From: ZC4RG30 sp046347045
GTDB taxonomy: Bacteria > Pseudomonadota > Gammaproteobacteria > Steroidobacterales > Steroidobacteraceae
DNA length: 64,000 nt
Reading direction: 5' to 3'
NCBI GenBank assembly: GCA_046347045.1
Contig: JAXMGX010000010.1
Span: forward strand, 62,001-126,000
The notes beneath the pieces were generated by a model that did not search any database, had not been told where the DNA came from, and was given only the letters and a program-made list of their open reading frames with translations. The position numbers were made by a program, and so were the translations under genes. Position 1 is the stretch's first letter. Every line of letters begins with the position of its first letter. Positions 26,337-35,091 of this stretch are shown here, in pieces.

Positions 26337-29300
26337 TCAGAAGTCGTACGAGACCGTCAGACGCACGCTGCGGGGCGAGGAGTAGGCCAGCGGTCGACCA
26401 TAGGTCGGCAGCTTGCCGGAGGAATCCTCGTGCAGCTCGTCCATGGACAGCACGCGCTGCGTGTTCATCACGTTGAACACGTCGGCACGCACCGCCAGGC
26501 CTTCCAGGGCCGAAGGCTTGTAGACCACGCCCAGGTCGAGCGAGTAGTTCCAAGGCAGGCGCCCCTGCGAACCACGCGGCGTCGGCTTGCCATCGCAGTA
26601 GAAGAACTGGTTGTAGCCACCGTAGATGTCTTCGCCCGTGCCGGCGTACAGGCCCAGGCAGTTCTTCGGACGGCCCGACTCGGCCACGAAGGAGGCGCTG
26701 AAGCCCACTTGCTGGAAGGCCTGGTAGTAGCCGAAGCCCTTGATCTGGTGCCTGCGATCGTTCGGCAGGTTGCCGTACGAGTACTCCATGATCTCCTTGA
26801 AATCCCAAGTCGAGGTAGTAGCCACGTCGGACTGGCCGGTATCGGACTTGGTCTGGCCCTCGGTATTGCCCCGGCTCTTCGACCAGGTGTAGCTCAACTT
26901 GCCGTACCACTTGTCCTTGAACGGATGCTCGAGGTACAGGTTGAGGGCGGTGTAGTTACGCTTCGCCTTGGGCAGGCCGAGGTCCGCGGCGCTCAGCGCG
27001 AACTTCACCTGCTTGCCGGAGCCGTCCACGTCGAAGTACAGCGTGTTGCCCGTGCCCACGTTGATGGTGGCGCAACCGAACGGATACGGATCCGCCGTGA
27101 TGTTGATGTTGTTCTTCGCCGCGTAGGCATCGATCACGCGGTAGTCGCAGAAGTCGTCCATGGACGCCTTGAGCTTGCGGTACGTGAACGAAACGCCGCC
27201 GACGTAGTCCGGCAACACCTTGGCATCGATGCCCAGGGTCGCCTCGTCCTGGTAGGTGGGCTTCATCTTGGAGCCGGAGACGGCCAGCGGCGCCTTGTCC
27301 TGTCCGTACTCGTTGTTGCCCGAGAACCAGTTGCCCAGCGGGATCAGGCCAGTGGGCTTGCCCGTGGCGGCATCCACGCCGGTGTAGCGGTAATAGCGAT
27401 CCAGCAGCGCCGACGGGCTGGCGCCGCGCACGGCGATGTGCGTGGGCACCTGCACGCTGTAGCGGCCGGCCGAGCCGTACACCTTCATCGAGGCATCGCC
27501 ATGGACGTCCCACGACGCGGACAGGCGGGGGCTGATGAAGCTGTCCATCTTCAGGAACTTCTCGCCCGCGCCATTCACGTTGTAGAAGCTCTCGTTGCGG
27601 ATGCCGCCGGTGACCTGCAGCGTGTCCGTCACCTGCCAGCGATCCTCGATGTACTGCGCGGCCTGGTTGGATTCGGCGTTGGTGATGTCGCCGAACTCAC
27701 GCACGCGCACGTAGTACCAGCGACCGCTGGCATCGGGCGTGGCGCCCGCCGCGGCCAGCGACTGCGTCTGGTAGCTGTTGCGGTAGATCGCGGTCGTGCC
27801 AGTCGCGGTGGCAGTGCTGGTCGTCGACGCGTACAGGTAGTACGCGCCCGTCAGGCCCGGGGCGATGATGGTGTCGCTGGTCTGGGGGCTGAGCACGATC
27901 TCGCCCGCGCCCACCGACTTCAGCTTGTTGATGTCGACGCCCGCGCGGAGCAGGTGACTGCCGATGCCCCACTCCAGGTCGAAGCGGTAGGACTTGGTCG
28001 ACTCATGCGCGCCCGGCGCGATGCCCGTGGTGCCCGGGGGCAGGAAGTTCTGCAGCGTGATGTTCGCGGGGTTCACCAGGCGCGGGTCGACCAGCCGGGC
28101 CGTGTTCGTGGTGCTGTAGCGCACTTGCGGCTTGGTGATGTCGACGCCCGCGAACGTGTCCTTGTGTTGGTACTTGCTCTGGCCATACAGAGCGGTGATC
28201 GTCAGGTTGTCGAGCAGGTGGCCGGTGTACTTCAGGATCTGGGCGTCGCCGCCCACGCCCGGAGTCACGCCGCCGAAGTTCTTCGCGCTCTCGGTGTACT
28301 TGTAGGCACCGGGCGAGAACGTCGCGTAGTCGTACCCGGAGTAGCGGTCCTTGGCGGTGTAGTTGTCGCCCAGGGCCGTGCCTTCGAGGCGGTGGTCCTC
28401 GCTGATGTACCAGTCGACCTTGGCCAGGTAGCGCTTGTTCTTGAACGTGGAGTCCTTCCAGCCGCTGGTGGCCGCGTTGCCGGAACCGTTCTCGACGTTC
28501 ACGGACTTGTCGTCCGTCTTCTTCAGATCGGCCGCGGCGAAGAAGTACAGCTTGTCGGCGATGACGGGACCGCCGATGTTCGCGCTGTAGGTCATCACAT
28601 CGGTGGAATTGTCCTTGGTGTAGCGGTACAGCGTTCCATCCGTGGTCGCGCCGGTCTTGCCATAGAACAGGTTGTGCTCGGATGCGCGCAGGGAATCCGG
28701 CTCCCACGACACCGCGGCGCCACCATGCCACTCGGCGCCGCCATTCTTGGTGATCACGTTCACCACGCCGCCCACGGAACGGCCGAATTCCGCACCGTAG
28801 CCACCGGTCTGGACCTGCACCTGCTTGATGGCCCCGTAGGGCAGTTCCATCGAGCCGAGCTGCGTCAGCGGGTTGGTGACCGCGAAGCCGTTGATGTAGT
28901 AAGCGTTTTCGGAAGGGCCACCGCCGCCGATGCTGATGCCGCCGTCGTAGCGGGAGTCCGCCTTCACGGTGCTGGTGGCGAGAGTCATGATTCCGTTCAG
29001 GTCATGGTTCGCCACCGGCAGCTCGGCGAGGGACGTCGCATCAAACAGCGTGCCATTCGTTGTGGAAGAAACGTCGATGGCGGCTGCTGCGCCGGTGACG
29101 ACCACTTCTTCCAGTTCAGTGCTGAAAACGGCCTCGGTGCCACGGCCGGCAAGCACATCCAGGACGAGCTTGGACACCGGCGCGCCACCCTTGTTCAGGG
29201 TGACCAGGTACTTGCCCGGGGGCAGCGCAGAGGATAGGAAGCGCCCGTTGGCCCCCACGGCCACCGTGCGCTCGACACCCGTGTCCTGGTTCTTGACGGT

Positions 29301-29468
29301 AACCGTGTCGCCGGCATTGGCGGTGACCTGTCCGAACACATTGCCGACGGTGGTCGATTGAGCCATCGCCATGGGCGCGACGATTGCGCCCGAGACGGCC
29401 AGCGCGACGGCAGCGGCGACAGACTTCTGCCACGGGCGCTGACTGGAGCTTGTTGCTGATTTTTCCAT
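26337..29468 (-). CDS. Oar-like TonB-dependent outer-membrane receptor
   Basis: A 1043-residue protein. Start ATG 29468 has AGGAAGAA about 6 nt upstream. The signal peptide ends near residue 36 (MAMAQS). An N-terminal carboxypeptidase-regulatory-like beta-sandwich follows (VFGQVTANAGDTVTVKNQ to PGKYLVTLNKG), then a TonB box-like VVVTG, the plug (about 115-240, with AYYINGFAVTNP and GYGAEFGRSVGGVVNVITKNGG) and a 22-strand barrel ending in the aromatic signal LTVSYDF. This order is typical of Oar/OmpA-related transporters. The substrate is not predictable; the downstream TPR-sulfotransferase is often its neighbour. Confidence 0.93.
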   Translation of the reverse strand: MEKSATSSSQRPWQKSVAAAVALAVSGAIVAPMAMAQSTTVGNVFGQVTANAGDTVTVKNQDTGVERTVAVGANGRFLSSALPPGKYLVTLNKGGAPVSKLVLDVLAGRGTEAVFSTELEEVVVTGAAAAIDVSSTTNGTLFDATSLAELPVANHDLNGIMTLATSTVKADSRYDGGISIGGGGPSENAYYINGFAVTNPLTQLGSMELPYGAIKQVQVQTGGYGAEFGRSVGGVVNVITKNGGAEWHGGAAVSWEPDSLRASEHNLFYGKTGATTDGTLYRYTKDNSTDVMTYSANIGGPVIADKLYFFAAADLKKTDDKSVNVENGSGNAATSGWKDSTFKNKRYLAKVDWYISEDHRLEGTALGDNYTAKDRYSGYDYATFSPGAYKYTESAKNFGGVTPGVGGDAQILKYTGHLLDNLTITALYGQSKYQHKDTFAGVDITKPQVRYSTTNTARLVDPRLVNPANITLQNFLPPGTTGIAPGAHESTKSYRFDLEWGIGSHLLRAGVDINKLKSVGAGEIVLSPQTSDTIIAPGLTGAYYLYASTTSTATATGTTAIYRNSYQTQSLAAAGATPDASGRWYYVRVREFGDITNAESNQAAQYIEDRWQVTDTLQVTGGIRNESFYNVNGAGEKFLKMDSFISPRLSASWDVHGDASMKVYGSAGRYSVQVPTHIAVRGASPSALLDRYYRYTGVDAATGKPTGLIPLGNWFSGNNEYGQDKAPLAVSGSKMKPTYQDEATLGIDAKVLPDYVGGVSFTYRKLKASMDDFCDYRVIDAYAAKNNINITADPYPFGCATINVGTGNTLYFDVDGSGKQVKFALSAADLGLPKAKRNYTALNLYLEHPFKDKWYGKLSYTWSKSRGNTEGQTKSDTGQSDVATTSTWDFKEIMEYSYGNLPNDRRHQIKGFGYYQAFQQVGFSASFVAESGRPKNCLGLYAGTGEDIYGGYNQFFYCDGKPTPRGSQGRLPWNYSLDLGVVYKPSALEGLAVRADVFNVMNTQRVLSMDELHEDSSGKLPTYGRPLAYSSPRSVRLTVSYDF

Positions 29469-29530
29469 TTGATTTCTTCCTGGATGTGTTGCGCGATGTG
29501 TGAACCCGTGCTCACAACCGCAGTGCATGA

Positions 29531-29560
29531 AGAATAATTAAATACGTATAAGCGCGACAA
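29531..29560 (-). promoter_or_regulatory. Candidate sigma-70 promoter of the TonB receptor
   Basis: Minus strand: TTGTCG (29555-29560), 18 nt, TATTCT (29531-29536), in an AT-rich patch in otherwise GC-rich DNA. It would give a leader of about 55 nt before the ATG at 29468. Confidence 0.4.
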
Positions 29561-29649
29561 GAGCGCGGCCGTTGTGTTACGGCAACAACGGCTCTCGGCG
29601 AACTCATCCGAGGTGAGTGCCGGAGCAGCTCCAGAGCCTTCTGAATCAA

Positions 29650-29680
29650 CGACTTGTGGCTTTTCGTCAGCCGCAAGTCG
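29650..29680. repeat. 11-bp inverted repeat in the receptor upstream region
   Basis: CGACTTGTGGC-TTTTCGTCA-GCCGCAAGTCG forms an 11-bp stem with one G·T pair. It lies 83 nt past the stop of the small secreted protein gene on the minus strand and upstream of the receptor promoter. No U-run follows. It may be a stabilising hairpin or an operator. Confidence 0.35.
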
Positions 29681-29762
29681 GATCCGGGATCGCCTTGGTG
29701 GGGTTTTCCAACACCTGAGGTCGGACCCGAAGCAGCGCCATGCCGGCGCCGGACCGCAACGC

Positions 29763-30284
29763 TCAGCGCGCGGCGCGCACCCTGGTGCGGACTCCGCCGC
29801 GGGTCTCGAGCATCCACGAGCCGAGCATTGCCGGCTTGATGCTGACCGTGTCTCCCACGCGCACTTCCGCAGCCGGATCGCGCTCGAGCTGCGTCCACAC
29901 CTGACCATTGTCCAGCGTTATGGCAAAGCGATCGCCGGACAGCCGGCTCACTGAAACGATACGGCCCGTGACCGGCGCATCGTTTGGCCTGCTGGTCGGC
30001 TGCGCGGGAGGAACGGGCGCTGCAGCGGGCGCAGCCGCTCGCGATACCACTGGCGGTGCGGCCGGCACTGCTGGTGCCGATGGCGTGGCCTGCGCCGGCG
30101 CAGCAGTTTGAGTCGCGCCGGCGGGTCGCGCCGGCTTGCCGAACAGCGCGTCATAGCAGGCCAGCCGCGCGGCGTCTTCGTATATCTCGAAGCAGCGGCG
30201 TGTGCCGTCCGCCGCGGGAGCTTGCGAGGCGAGCAGCGCGACCGCAGCAGCGCCAAGGGAGACCACGATGTTCTTGTTCTTCAT
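29763..30284 (-). CDS. Small secreted Ala/Pro-rich protein
   Basis: A 173-residue protein: signal peptide (MKNKNIVVSLGAAAVALLA), then RCFEIYEDAARLACYDALFG, a short two-Cys motif that occurs at the N-terminus of many exported proteins (seen for example in phospholipase A and type VI associated proteins), an Ala/Pro-rich linker (about 50-105), and a C-terminal SH3-like barrel of about 65 residues (TGRIVSVSRLSGDRFAITLDNGQVW). I chose the ATG at 30284 rather than one four codons upstream because the upstream ATG is part of a TATGCT hexamer that looks like the -10, 7 nt before 30284. Function unknown. Confidence 0.75.
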   Translation of the reverse strand: MKNKNIVVSLGAAAVALLASQAPAADGTRRCFEIYEDAARLACYDALFGKPARPAGATQTAAPAQATPSAPAVPAAPPVVSRAAAPAAAPVPPAQPTSRPNDAPVTGRIVSVSRLSGDRFAITLDNGQVWTQLERDPAAEVRVGDTVSIKPAMLGSWMLETRGGVRTRVRAAR

Positions 30285-30291
30285 GCCGGCG

Positions 30292-30297
30292 AGCATA
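30292..30297 (-). promoter_or_regulatory. -10-like TATGCT, 7 nt before the ATG at 30284
   Basis: Minus strand: TATGCT, CGCCGGC, ATG. No Shine-Dalgarno sequence. modB has the same hexamer 6 nt before its ATG (39503-39508). Confidence 0.4.
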
Positions 30298-30335
30298 GCG
30301 CCGGCCGGGGCAGGCGGCGAATCGCCGGGCGGAAG

Positions 30336-30608
30336 TTATGACCGTCGGGAACCGACCCGCGGACCCGCGCCAGGCGCGGCGCCCGGAGGACGGTGCGAAT
30401 CCGCCGCGCTGCAGCCCGCGCAGGCCGATTCATCGCGCCGCAACTGTCCTTCGAGCCGCCACGCCAGCCTGGCCAGCGGTCCGCGGCTACCCGACAACCG
30501 CCGCATCCAGCTCACATACCGCAGCCGCGTCGCCTTGCCCGGCAGCTTCCACAGCGCCATCAGCAGCGCCGCCGCGACGAGAATCCCCACGATGAGCTGC
30601 TGCCACAT
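30336..30608 (-). CDS. Small membrane protein downstream of feoB (DUF6587-like)
   Basis: A 90-residue protein starting 2 bp after the feoB stop. One N-terminal transmembrane helix (MWQQLIVGILVAAALLMALW) is followed by a basic stretch (KATRLRYVSWMRRL) and a CAGC motif near residue 67. Small proteins with one helix and a Cys motif are often found directly after feoB in related bacteria; I recall this type as DUF6587, but I cannot check it here. It may assist Fe(II) uptake. Confidence 0.6.
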   Translation of the reverse strand: MWQQLIVGILVAAALLMALWKLPGKATRLRYVSWMRRLSGSRGPLARLAWRLEGQLRRDESACAGCSAADSHRPPGAAPGAGPRVGSRRS

Positions 30609-30610
30609 CT

Positions 30611-32521
30611 TCAGCCTCCCATCATCGCGCTGGCGATGTGATAGGTGAGGAACGACGCCACATAGGCCATGGCGAACAGGTATCCCATCATGATCAGCGG
30701 ATACCGCCACGAGTTCGTTTCGCGCTTCACGGTGGCCAGCGTCGACAGACACTGCGGCGCGAACACGAACCACGCCAGCAGCGACAACGCCGTGGGCAGG
30801 CTCCAGCTTGCGGCCAGCAGCGGCGCCAACGCCGTGTCCATGTTCTCGGCCGTGGCCGACAGCGCATACACCGTGCCCAGCGCGCCCACCGCCACCTCGC
30901 GCGCCGCAAGGCCCGGCACCAGCGCGATGGAGATCTGCCAGTTGAAGCCGATGGGCGCGAACACCACCTGCAGCGCATGGCCCAGCATGCCGGCCAGGCT
31001 GTAATCGATGGCCGGCCGCGTGGCATCCGGCGGCGGCGCGGGATACGTGCTGAGGAACCACAGGATGATCGACAGCGCCAGGATGATGGTGCCCACGCGG
31101 TTCAGGAAGATCTTCACCCGCTCCCACAAACCCATCACCAGATTGCGCAGGTTGGGCCAGCGGTATTCGGGCAGCTCCATCAGCAGCGGGTGGTAGCTCG
31201 ACTTCATCGTGATGCGCTTCATCACCAGCGCCACCAGCAGCGCGGCGACCACGCCCGCCAGGTACAGCCCGAACAGCACCAGTCCCTGCAGGTTGAAGAT
31301 GCCCACCCGCCGCGCCGGAATGAATGCGCCGATCAGCAGCGCATACACCGGCAGCCGCGCCGAGCAGGTCATCAGCGGCGCGAGCAATATGGTGGCGAGC
31401 CGGTCGCGAAGGTTGGGAATGGTGCGCGCGGCCATGATGCCGGGGATGGCGCAGGCAAACGACGATAGCAGTGGAATGAACGCGCGGCCCGACAGCCCCA
31501 CACCGCCCATCAACCGGTCGAGCAGGAAGGCGGCACGCGGCAGATAGCCGCTGTCTTCCAGCACCAGGATGAAGAAGAACAGGATCAGGATCTGTGGCAG
31601 GAACACCAGCACGCTGCCGATGCCGGCGATCACGCCATCCACCAGCAGGCTGCGCAGCGGGCCATCCGGCAGCATGGTGCCCACCCAGTTGCCCACCACG
31701 CCGACGCCGCCATCGATCCAGTCCATGGGCACCGCGGCCCAGCTGAACACGGCCTGGAACATCAGGAACAGCACGAGCCCCAGCAGCGCGGGGCCGGCCA
31801 CCGGATGCATGACCACGGTGTCGATGCGCGACAGCGCGCGGGCGCGCAGCGGCTCGCGATAGCCGATGGCATCGAGGATGCGGCGCACTTCACGCTGCGT
31901 GGCTTCGACCTCGGCGCGTTGCGGGGATTTCCAGTCGCGGTAGCGCGTGGCATCGCCGCGCTGCGCGTGCGCCAGCGCCGCCAGCAACTGATGCTCGCCC
32001 CCCGGACGCACGGCCACGGTTTCGACCACCGGACATCCCAGTTCGGCGGCGAGCTTCTCGGGGTCCACGCTCATGCCGCGCTGGCGCGCGATGTCACTCA
32101 TGTTCAGCGCGACGATCATCGGCCGGTTCAGCTTCAGCAGTTCCAGCGACAGCCTCAGGCCCAGGCGCAGATTGGTGGCGTCGACCACATTGATGATGAT
32201 CTCGGGCAGTTCTTCGCCGGCGAGACGGCCGAGCACGGCATCGCGGGTGATGGCCTCATCGAGCGTGGTGGCGCCGAGGCTGTAGCTGCCGGGCAGGTCT
32301 AGCACGCGGTAATTGCGGCCGCTGCTGGCGTCATGGCAGTGGCCTTCCTTGCGCTCGACGGTGACGCCCGCGTAATTGGCCACGCGCTGGCGACTGCCGG
32401 TGAGGCGATTGAACAGCGCGGTCTTGCCGCAGTTGGGCACGCCAACCAGTGCCACCCGCAGCGGCAGGCCGGTGGCGGCAGAAGCAGAAAGCGCGGCGGC
32501 GTTCACGTAAGTGCCGGGCAC
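30611..32521 (-). CDS. feoB: Ferrous iron transporter B
   Basis: A 636-residue inner-membrane Fe(II) transporter with an N-terminal GTPase: G1 GVPNCGKT (27-34), switch/G3 DLPGSY (75-80), G4 NMSD (140-143). Two Gate-type membrane halves follow (about 270-620; RAAFLLDRLMGGVGLSGRAFIPLLSSFACAIP is the first gate). It is at the short end for FeoB, with a compact C-terminus. The ATG at 32521 overlaps feoA by 19 bp; a GTG at 32506 that overlaps the feoA stop as GTGA is an equally good start (631 residues). It is cotranscribed with feoA and the small protein gene downstream. Confidence 0.95.
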   Translation of the reverse strand: MPGTYVNAAALSASAATGLPLRVALVGVPNCGKTALFNRLTGSRQRVANYAGVTVERKEGHCHDASSGRNYRVLDLPGSYSLGATTLDEAITRDAVLGRLAGEELPEIIINVVDATNLRLGLRLSLELLKLNRPMIVALNMSDIARQRGMSVDPEKLAAELGCPVVETVAVRPGGEHQLLAALAHAQRGDATRYRDWKSPQRAEVEATQREVRRILDAIGYREPLRARALSRIDTVVMHPVAGPALLGLVLFLMFQAVFSWAAVPMDWIDGGVGVVGNWVGTMLPDGPLRSLLVDGVIAGIGSVLVFLPQILILFFFILVLEDSGYLPRAAFLLDRLMGGVGLSGRAFIPLLSSFACAIPGIMAARTIPNLRDRLATILLAPLMTCSARLPVYALLIGAFIPARRVGIFNLQGLVLFGLYLAGVVAALLVALVMKRITMKSSYHPLLMELPEYRWPNLRNLVMGLWERVKIFLNRVGTIILALSIILWFLSTYPAPPPDATRPAIDYSLAGMLGHALQVVFAPIGFNWQISIALVPGLAAREVAVGALGTVYALSATAENMDTALAPLLAASWSLPTALSLLAWFVFAPQCLSTLATVKRETNSWRYPLIMMGYLFAMAYVASFLTYHIASAMMGG

Positions 32522-32814
32522 ACCATCACCGCGGCGGCCTCGCGGCGCCGCAGCGCGAAACAGGTGCCACCGATGCGCACCGCGATGGGATCGCCGCCAG
32601 GGCGCGACTCGGCGATGATCTCGAAGCGCTCGCCCTGCACGAAGCCCAGCTCCACCAGCCGCATCACGATGGTGCCGCCGGTCTCGTCACCCAGCACGGC
32701 GCCATCGTCCTCCAGCACGCGGGCAATGGTCCCCGAGGCTCCCTGGTGAAGGCTGGCAAGCGATACCGGTTCACCGGAGACAAGCTGGGGCGCGGACGTG
32801 GACTTCATCAGCAT
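32503..32814 (-). CDS. feoA: Ferrous iron transport protein A
   Basis: A 103-residue cytoplasmic SH3-like protein. The core reads SLHQGASGTIARVLEDD, then RLVELGFVQGERFEIIAES and DPIAVRIGGTCFALRRREA, the standard FeoA pattern. It supports FeoB. Two ATG codons are possible (32814 and 32808). A palindrome that includes a Fur-box-like stretch lies 15 bp upstream, so iron control is likely. Confidence 0.92.
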   Translation of the reverse strand: MLMKSTSAPQLVSGEPVSLASLHQGASGTIARVLEDDGAVLGDETGGTIVMRLVELGFVQGERFEIIAESRPGGDPIAVRIGGTCFALRRREAAAVMVCPALT

Positions 32815-32828
32815 GGATCAGGTTGCAA

Positions 32829-32859
32829 ATGCGAATTACTCTTGATTAGAGTAGCGCAT
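32829..32859 (-). promoter_or_regulatory. Palindromic operator in the feo promoter, Fur-like
   Basis: An inverted repeat: outer arms ATGCG/CGCAT (32829-32833, 32855-32859) and inner arms TACTCT/AGAGTA (32837-32842, 32848-32853). The stretch from 32827 on, AAATGCGAATTACTC, partly matches Fur boxes of the AATGAGAATnATT type. TACTCT on the minus strand could also be the feoA -10, so binding there would block transcription. Confidence 0.5.
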
Positions 32860-32921
32860 GCCCACCGCGCCCGCCACCGGTGCGGTCAAATGCTGCCCAC
32901 GGCCGTAATCCTGCGCGGCGG

Positions 32922-34952
32922 CTAGAGCCCGGACCCGCCGCAGCCCTTGGCGAAGTAGTCCTCGATGCCCTTGAGCTGCTCACCCATGGTCTGGCGGGTC
33001 CAGGCCGGCCCATGCGCGTAGTCCTTGAACTCGCGCCAGGTCACGTCCTTGCCGGCCCCCTTGGCCTTGTTCACGAACCACTGCGACTGCTCGATGGGCA
33101 CCGTCTGGTCGCGATCGCCGTGGTAGACATAAATCGGTATCTGGATCTGATCCGCCTTCGACAGCGGGCTCAGGCCCTGCACCGTGCTGCTCTGCCCTTC
33201 GCGGAAGAACACGTTGGTGAAGTACTTGGCCCAGATGCGATCGATGTCCGAGACGCCGGCGCCGGCGATGGCGCACTTGTACAGCCCGTTGGGACGCACC
33301 GCCGCCGCCATCGATGCATAGCCGCCATACGAGAAGCCGAACATGGCGATGTGGCCCGGCTGCGCGATCTTCTGGTCGATGAGCCACTTCGCGCCATCGT
33401 CCTTGTCGTCCTGCATCTTCTGGCCCCATTCACGATCGCCCGCCATCCACAGCTTGCGGCCCCAGCCCTGCGAGCCGCGGTACTGCGGTTGCAGCACGGC
33501 CATGCAGCGGCTGACCATCAGCGGCACCCACATCGAGCCATCGAAGCCCAGCGCATCGCGCGCCCACGGCCCGCCGTGCGGATGGATCACGGTCTTCCAC
33601 GGTCCCGGGCCGCACAGGTCGGTGCTCGGCGTGTGCAGGAAGGCGGGGATGTCGAGGCCATCGCGCGCCTTGTAGTAGACGAGTTTCGTCTGGCCCAGCG
33701 CCCGCGGATCGATGTCGGGATAGGCCTTGGTGAGCACCGTGAGGTTGTTGTCCTTCAGCAGGTAGTACGTGGCGGCCTCATTCGGTGAGTCGGCCGCAAA
33801 GACCATCACCTTGCGATCCTGCGAAATGCTCAACGGCCGCCAGTCGCGGCCCATGCGCATGGCGGCACGGGCGGTATCGCCGGTGGCAGGATCGACGAGC
33901 TGCTGCGGCTCGGCCACGATGCCCAGCGCCTTGGCCACGCGCGCATCCATCTCGCGGCTCCAGGCGGAATTGAAGTAGAAGTCGCCTTCGCGCGGGCCAT
34001 CGTAAATGAAATATTCCACCTGGCCGAAGTTCGCATCCTTGATGTGCCACACGCCCATGCCGGTGGCGTCGAAGAACTTGTGCTCGAACACCACTTCGCC
34101 CAGCTTGCGCGCGGCGATGTCGTAGGCGTAGATGGCCGCCTTGTCGCGGCCCACGTTGCTGAGCACATACGCGATGTTCGGATCGGTGGAGAAGCCCACC
34201 ACCGTCACCACATCGCGCGCCTTCGCATAGGACTTGAAATGCTGCTGCCAGGCGCCGCTCTTCGTGTCGCGGATCTCGGTGGCGACGAAGGCGCCGCCGT
34301 CATCGGTATCCAGGCGCACGCGTCCGCGGATGTCACCGTCCAGGTCGGTGATGTAGCCGCCGGTCTTCTCGTCGGCGCGCTGGACGCGCACCGCGCGACC
34401 GCTGGCCACTTCCACCTTGTAGATGTCGCCCTGGTCGCTGCCGGTGTTGTTGACCACCAGCACATTGGCCGGATCGTTGGGCAGGTCGTCGAGGACGGAC
34501 GGGCTCGACAGCGATTGCTCGATCTCCTGCACCTTGCTGCGCGGCACCGGCTGCTGCAGCGGCTCGCGCCAGTTCTTGCCCGCAAGGTCGGTGAAGTACA
34601 GCTTGCTGATGAAGGTCTTGGTGGTGTTGTCGAAGCGCAGGTCGTAGGGCTGCCACAGCGTGACGGCCAGCGTGTCGTTCTTGATGAACTCCACCCGCTG
34701 CAGCTTCATCTTTGTGCTGCCGATGACGGTGGGCGGCGCCGACAGCGCATCGGTCTTCCACACCAGGATGACGCGATCCTCGCCGCGCGCTTCCATCGCG
34801 GCCAGGTGCGCGCCATCGGGCGAAACGGTGAAGCCCGACATCTTCGGATACGCGGCCAGCACCGCGATCGAGGGCGGCACGGGCTTGCCCTCGGCGACGA
34901 AGGCAGGCGGCGCTGCGAGCAGCAGTGAAACGACAGCGATGAATTTGCGCAT
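32922..34952 (-). CDS. S9 family prolyl oligopeptidase-like peptidase, exported
   Basis: A 676-residue protein with a signal peptide (about 1-20). Residues about 30-420 form a beta-propeller (repeats such as FTVSPDGAHLAAM). The C-terminal alpha/beta hydrolase domain carries the nucleophile in GFSYGGY (Ser541), the Asp in YHGDRDQTVPIEQS and the His in DYAHGPAW. S9 enzymes of this kind cleave short peptides, often after Pro or as aminopeptidases. It lies downstream of a TonB receptor on the same strand; together they could import and digest peptides, which is inference, and a strong terminator lies between. GGGGAT 5 nt before the ATG is the likely ribosome site. Confidence 0.9.
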   Translation of the reverse strand: MRKFIAVVSLLLAAPPAFVAEGKPVPPSIAVLAAYPKMSGFTVSPDGAHLAAMEARGEDRVILVWKTDALSAPPTVIGSTKMKLQRVEFIKNDTLAVTLWQPYDLRFDNTTKTFISKLYFTDLAGKNWREPLQQPVPRSKVQEIEQSLSSPSVLDDLPNDPANVLVVNNTGSDQGDIYKVEVASGRAVRVQRADEKTGGYITDLDGDIRGRVRLDTDDGGAFVATEIRDTKSGAWQQHFKSYAKARDVVTVVGFSTDPNIAYVLSNVGRDKAAIYAYDIAARKLGEVVFEHKFFDATGMGVWHIKDANFGQVEYFIYDGPREGDFYFNSAWSREMDARVAKALGIVAEPQQLVDPATGDTARAAMRMGRDWRPLSISQDRKVMVFAADSPNEAATYYLLKDNNLTVLTKAYPDIDPRALGQTKLVYYKARDGLDIPAFLHTPSTDLCGPGPWKTVIHPHGGPWARDALGFDGSMWVPLMVSRCMAVLQPQYRGSQGWGRKLWMAGDREWGQKMQDDKDDGAKWLIDQKIAQPGHIAMFGFSYGGYASMAAAVRPNGLYKCAIAGAGVSDIDRIWAKYFTNVFFREGQSSTVQGLSPLSKADQIQIPIYVYHGDRDQTVPIEQSQWFVNKAKGAGKDVTWREFKDYAHGPAWTRQTMGEQLKGIEDYFAKGCGGSGL

Positions 34953-35011
34953 GTGGATCCCCGAAGCGACCGGATTGCTGCGTCAATCTTACGCCCGCAG
35001 CATCCGCAACG

Positions 35012-35038
35012 AAAAAGGCCCCGCGTCGCCGCGGGGCC
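35012..35038 (-). terminator. Intrinsic terminator after the second TonB receptor
   Basis: Minus strand: GGCCCCGCG-GCGA-CGCGGGGCC followed by TTTTT. It lies 53 nt past the receptor stop and 60 nt before the S9 peptidase ATG. Confidence 0.85.
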
Positions 35039-35091
35039 CGAAGGTTTCATCGTCAGTCAAAGCCGGCCGGAGCCGGCTCCGACTCATGCCC

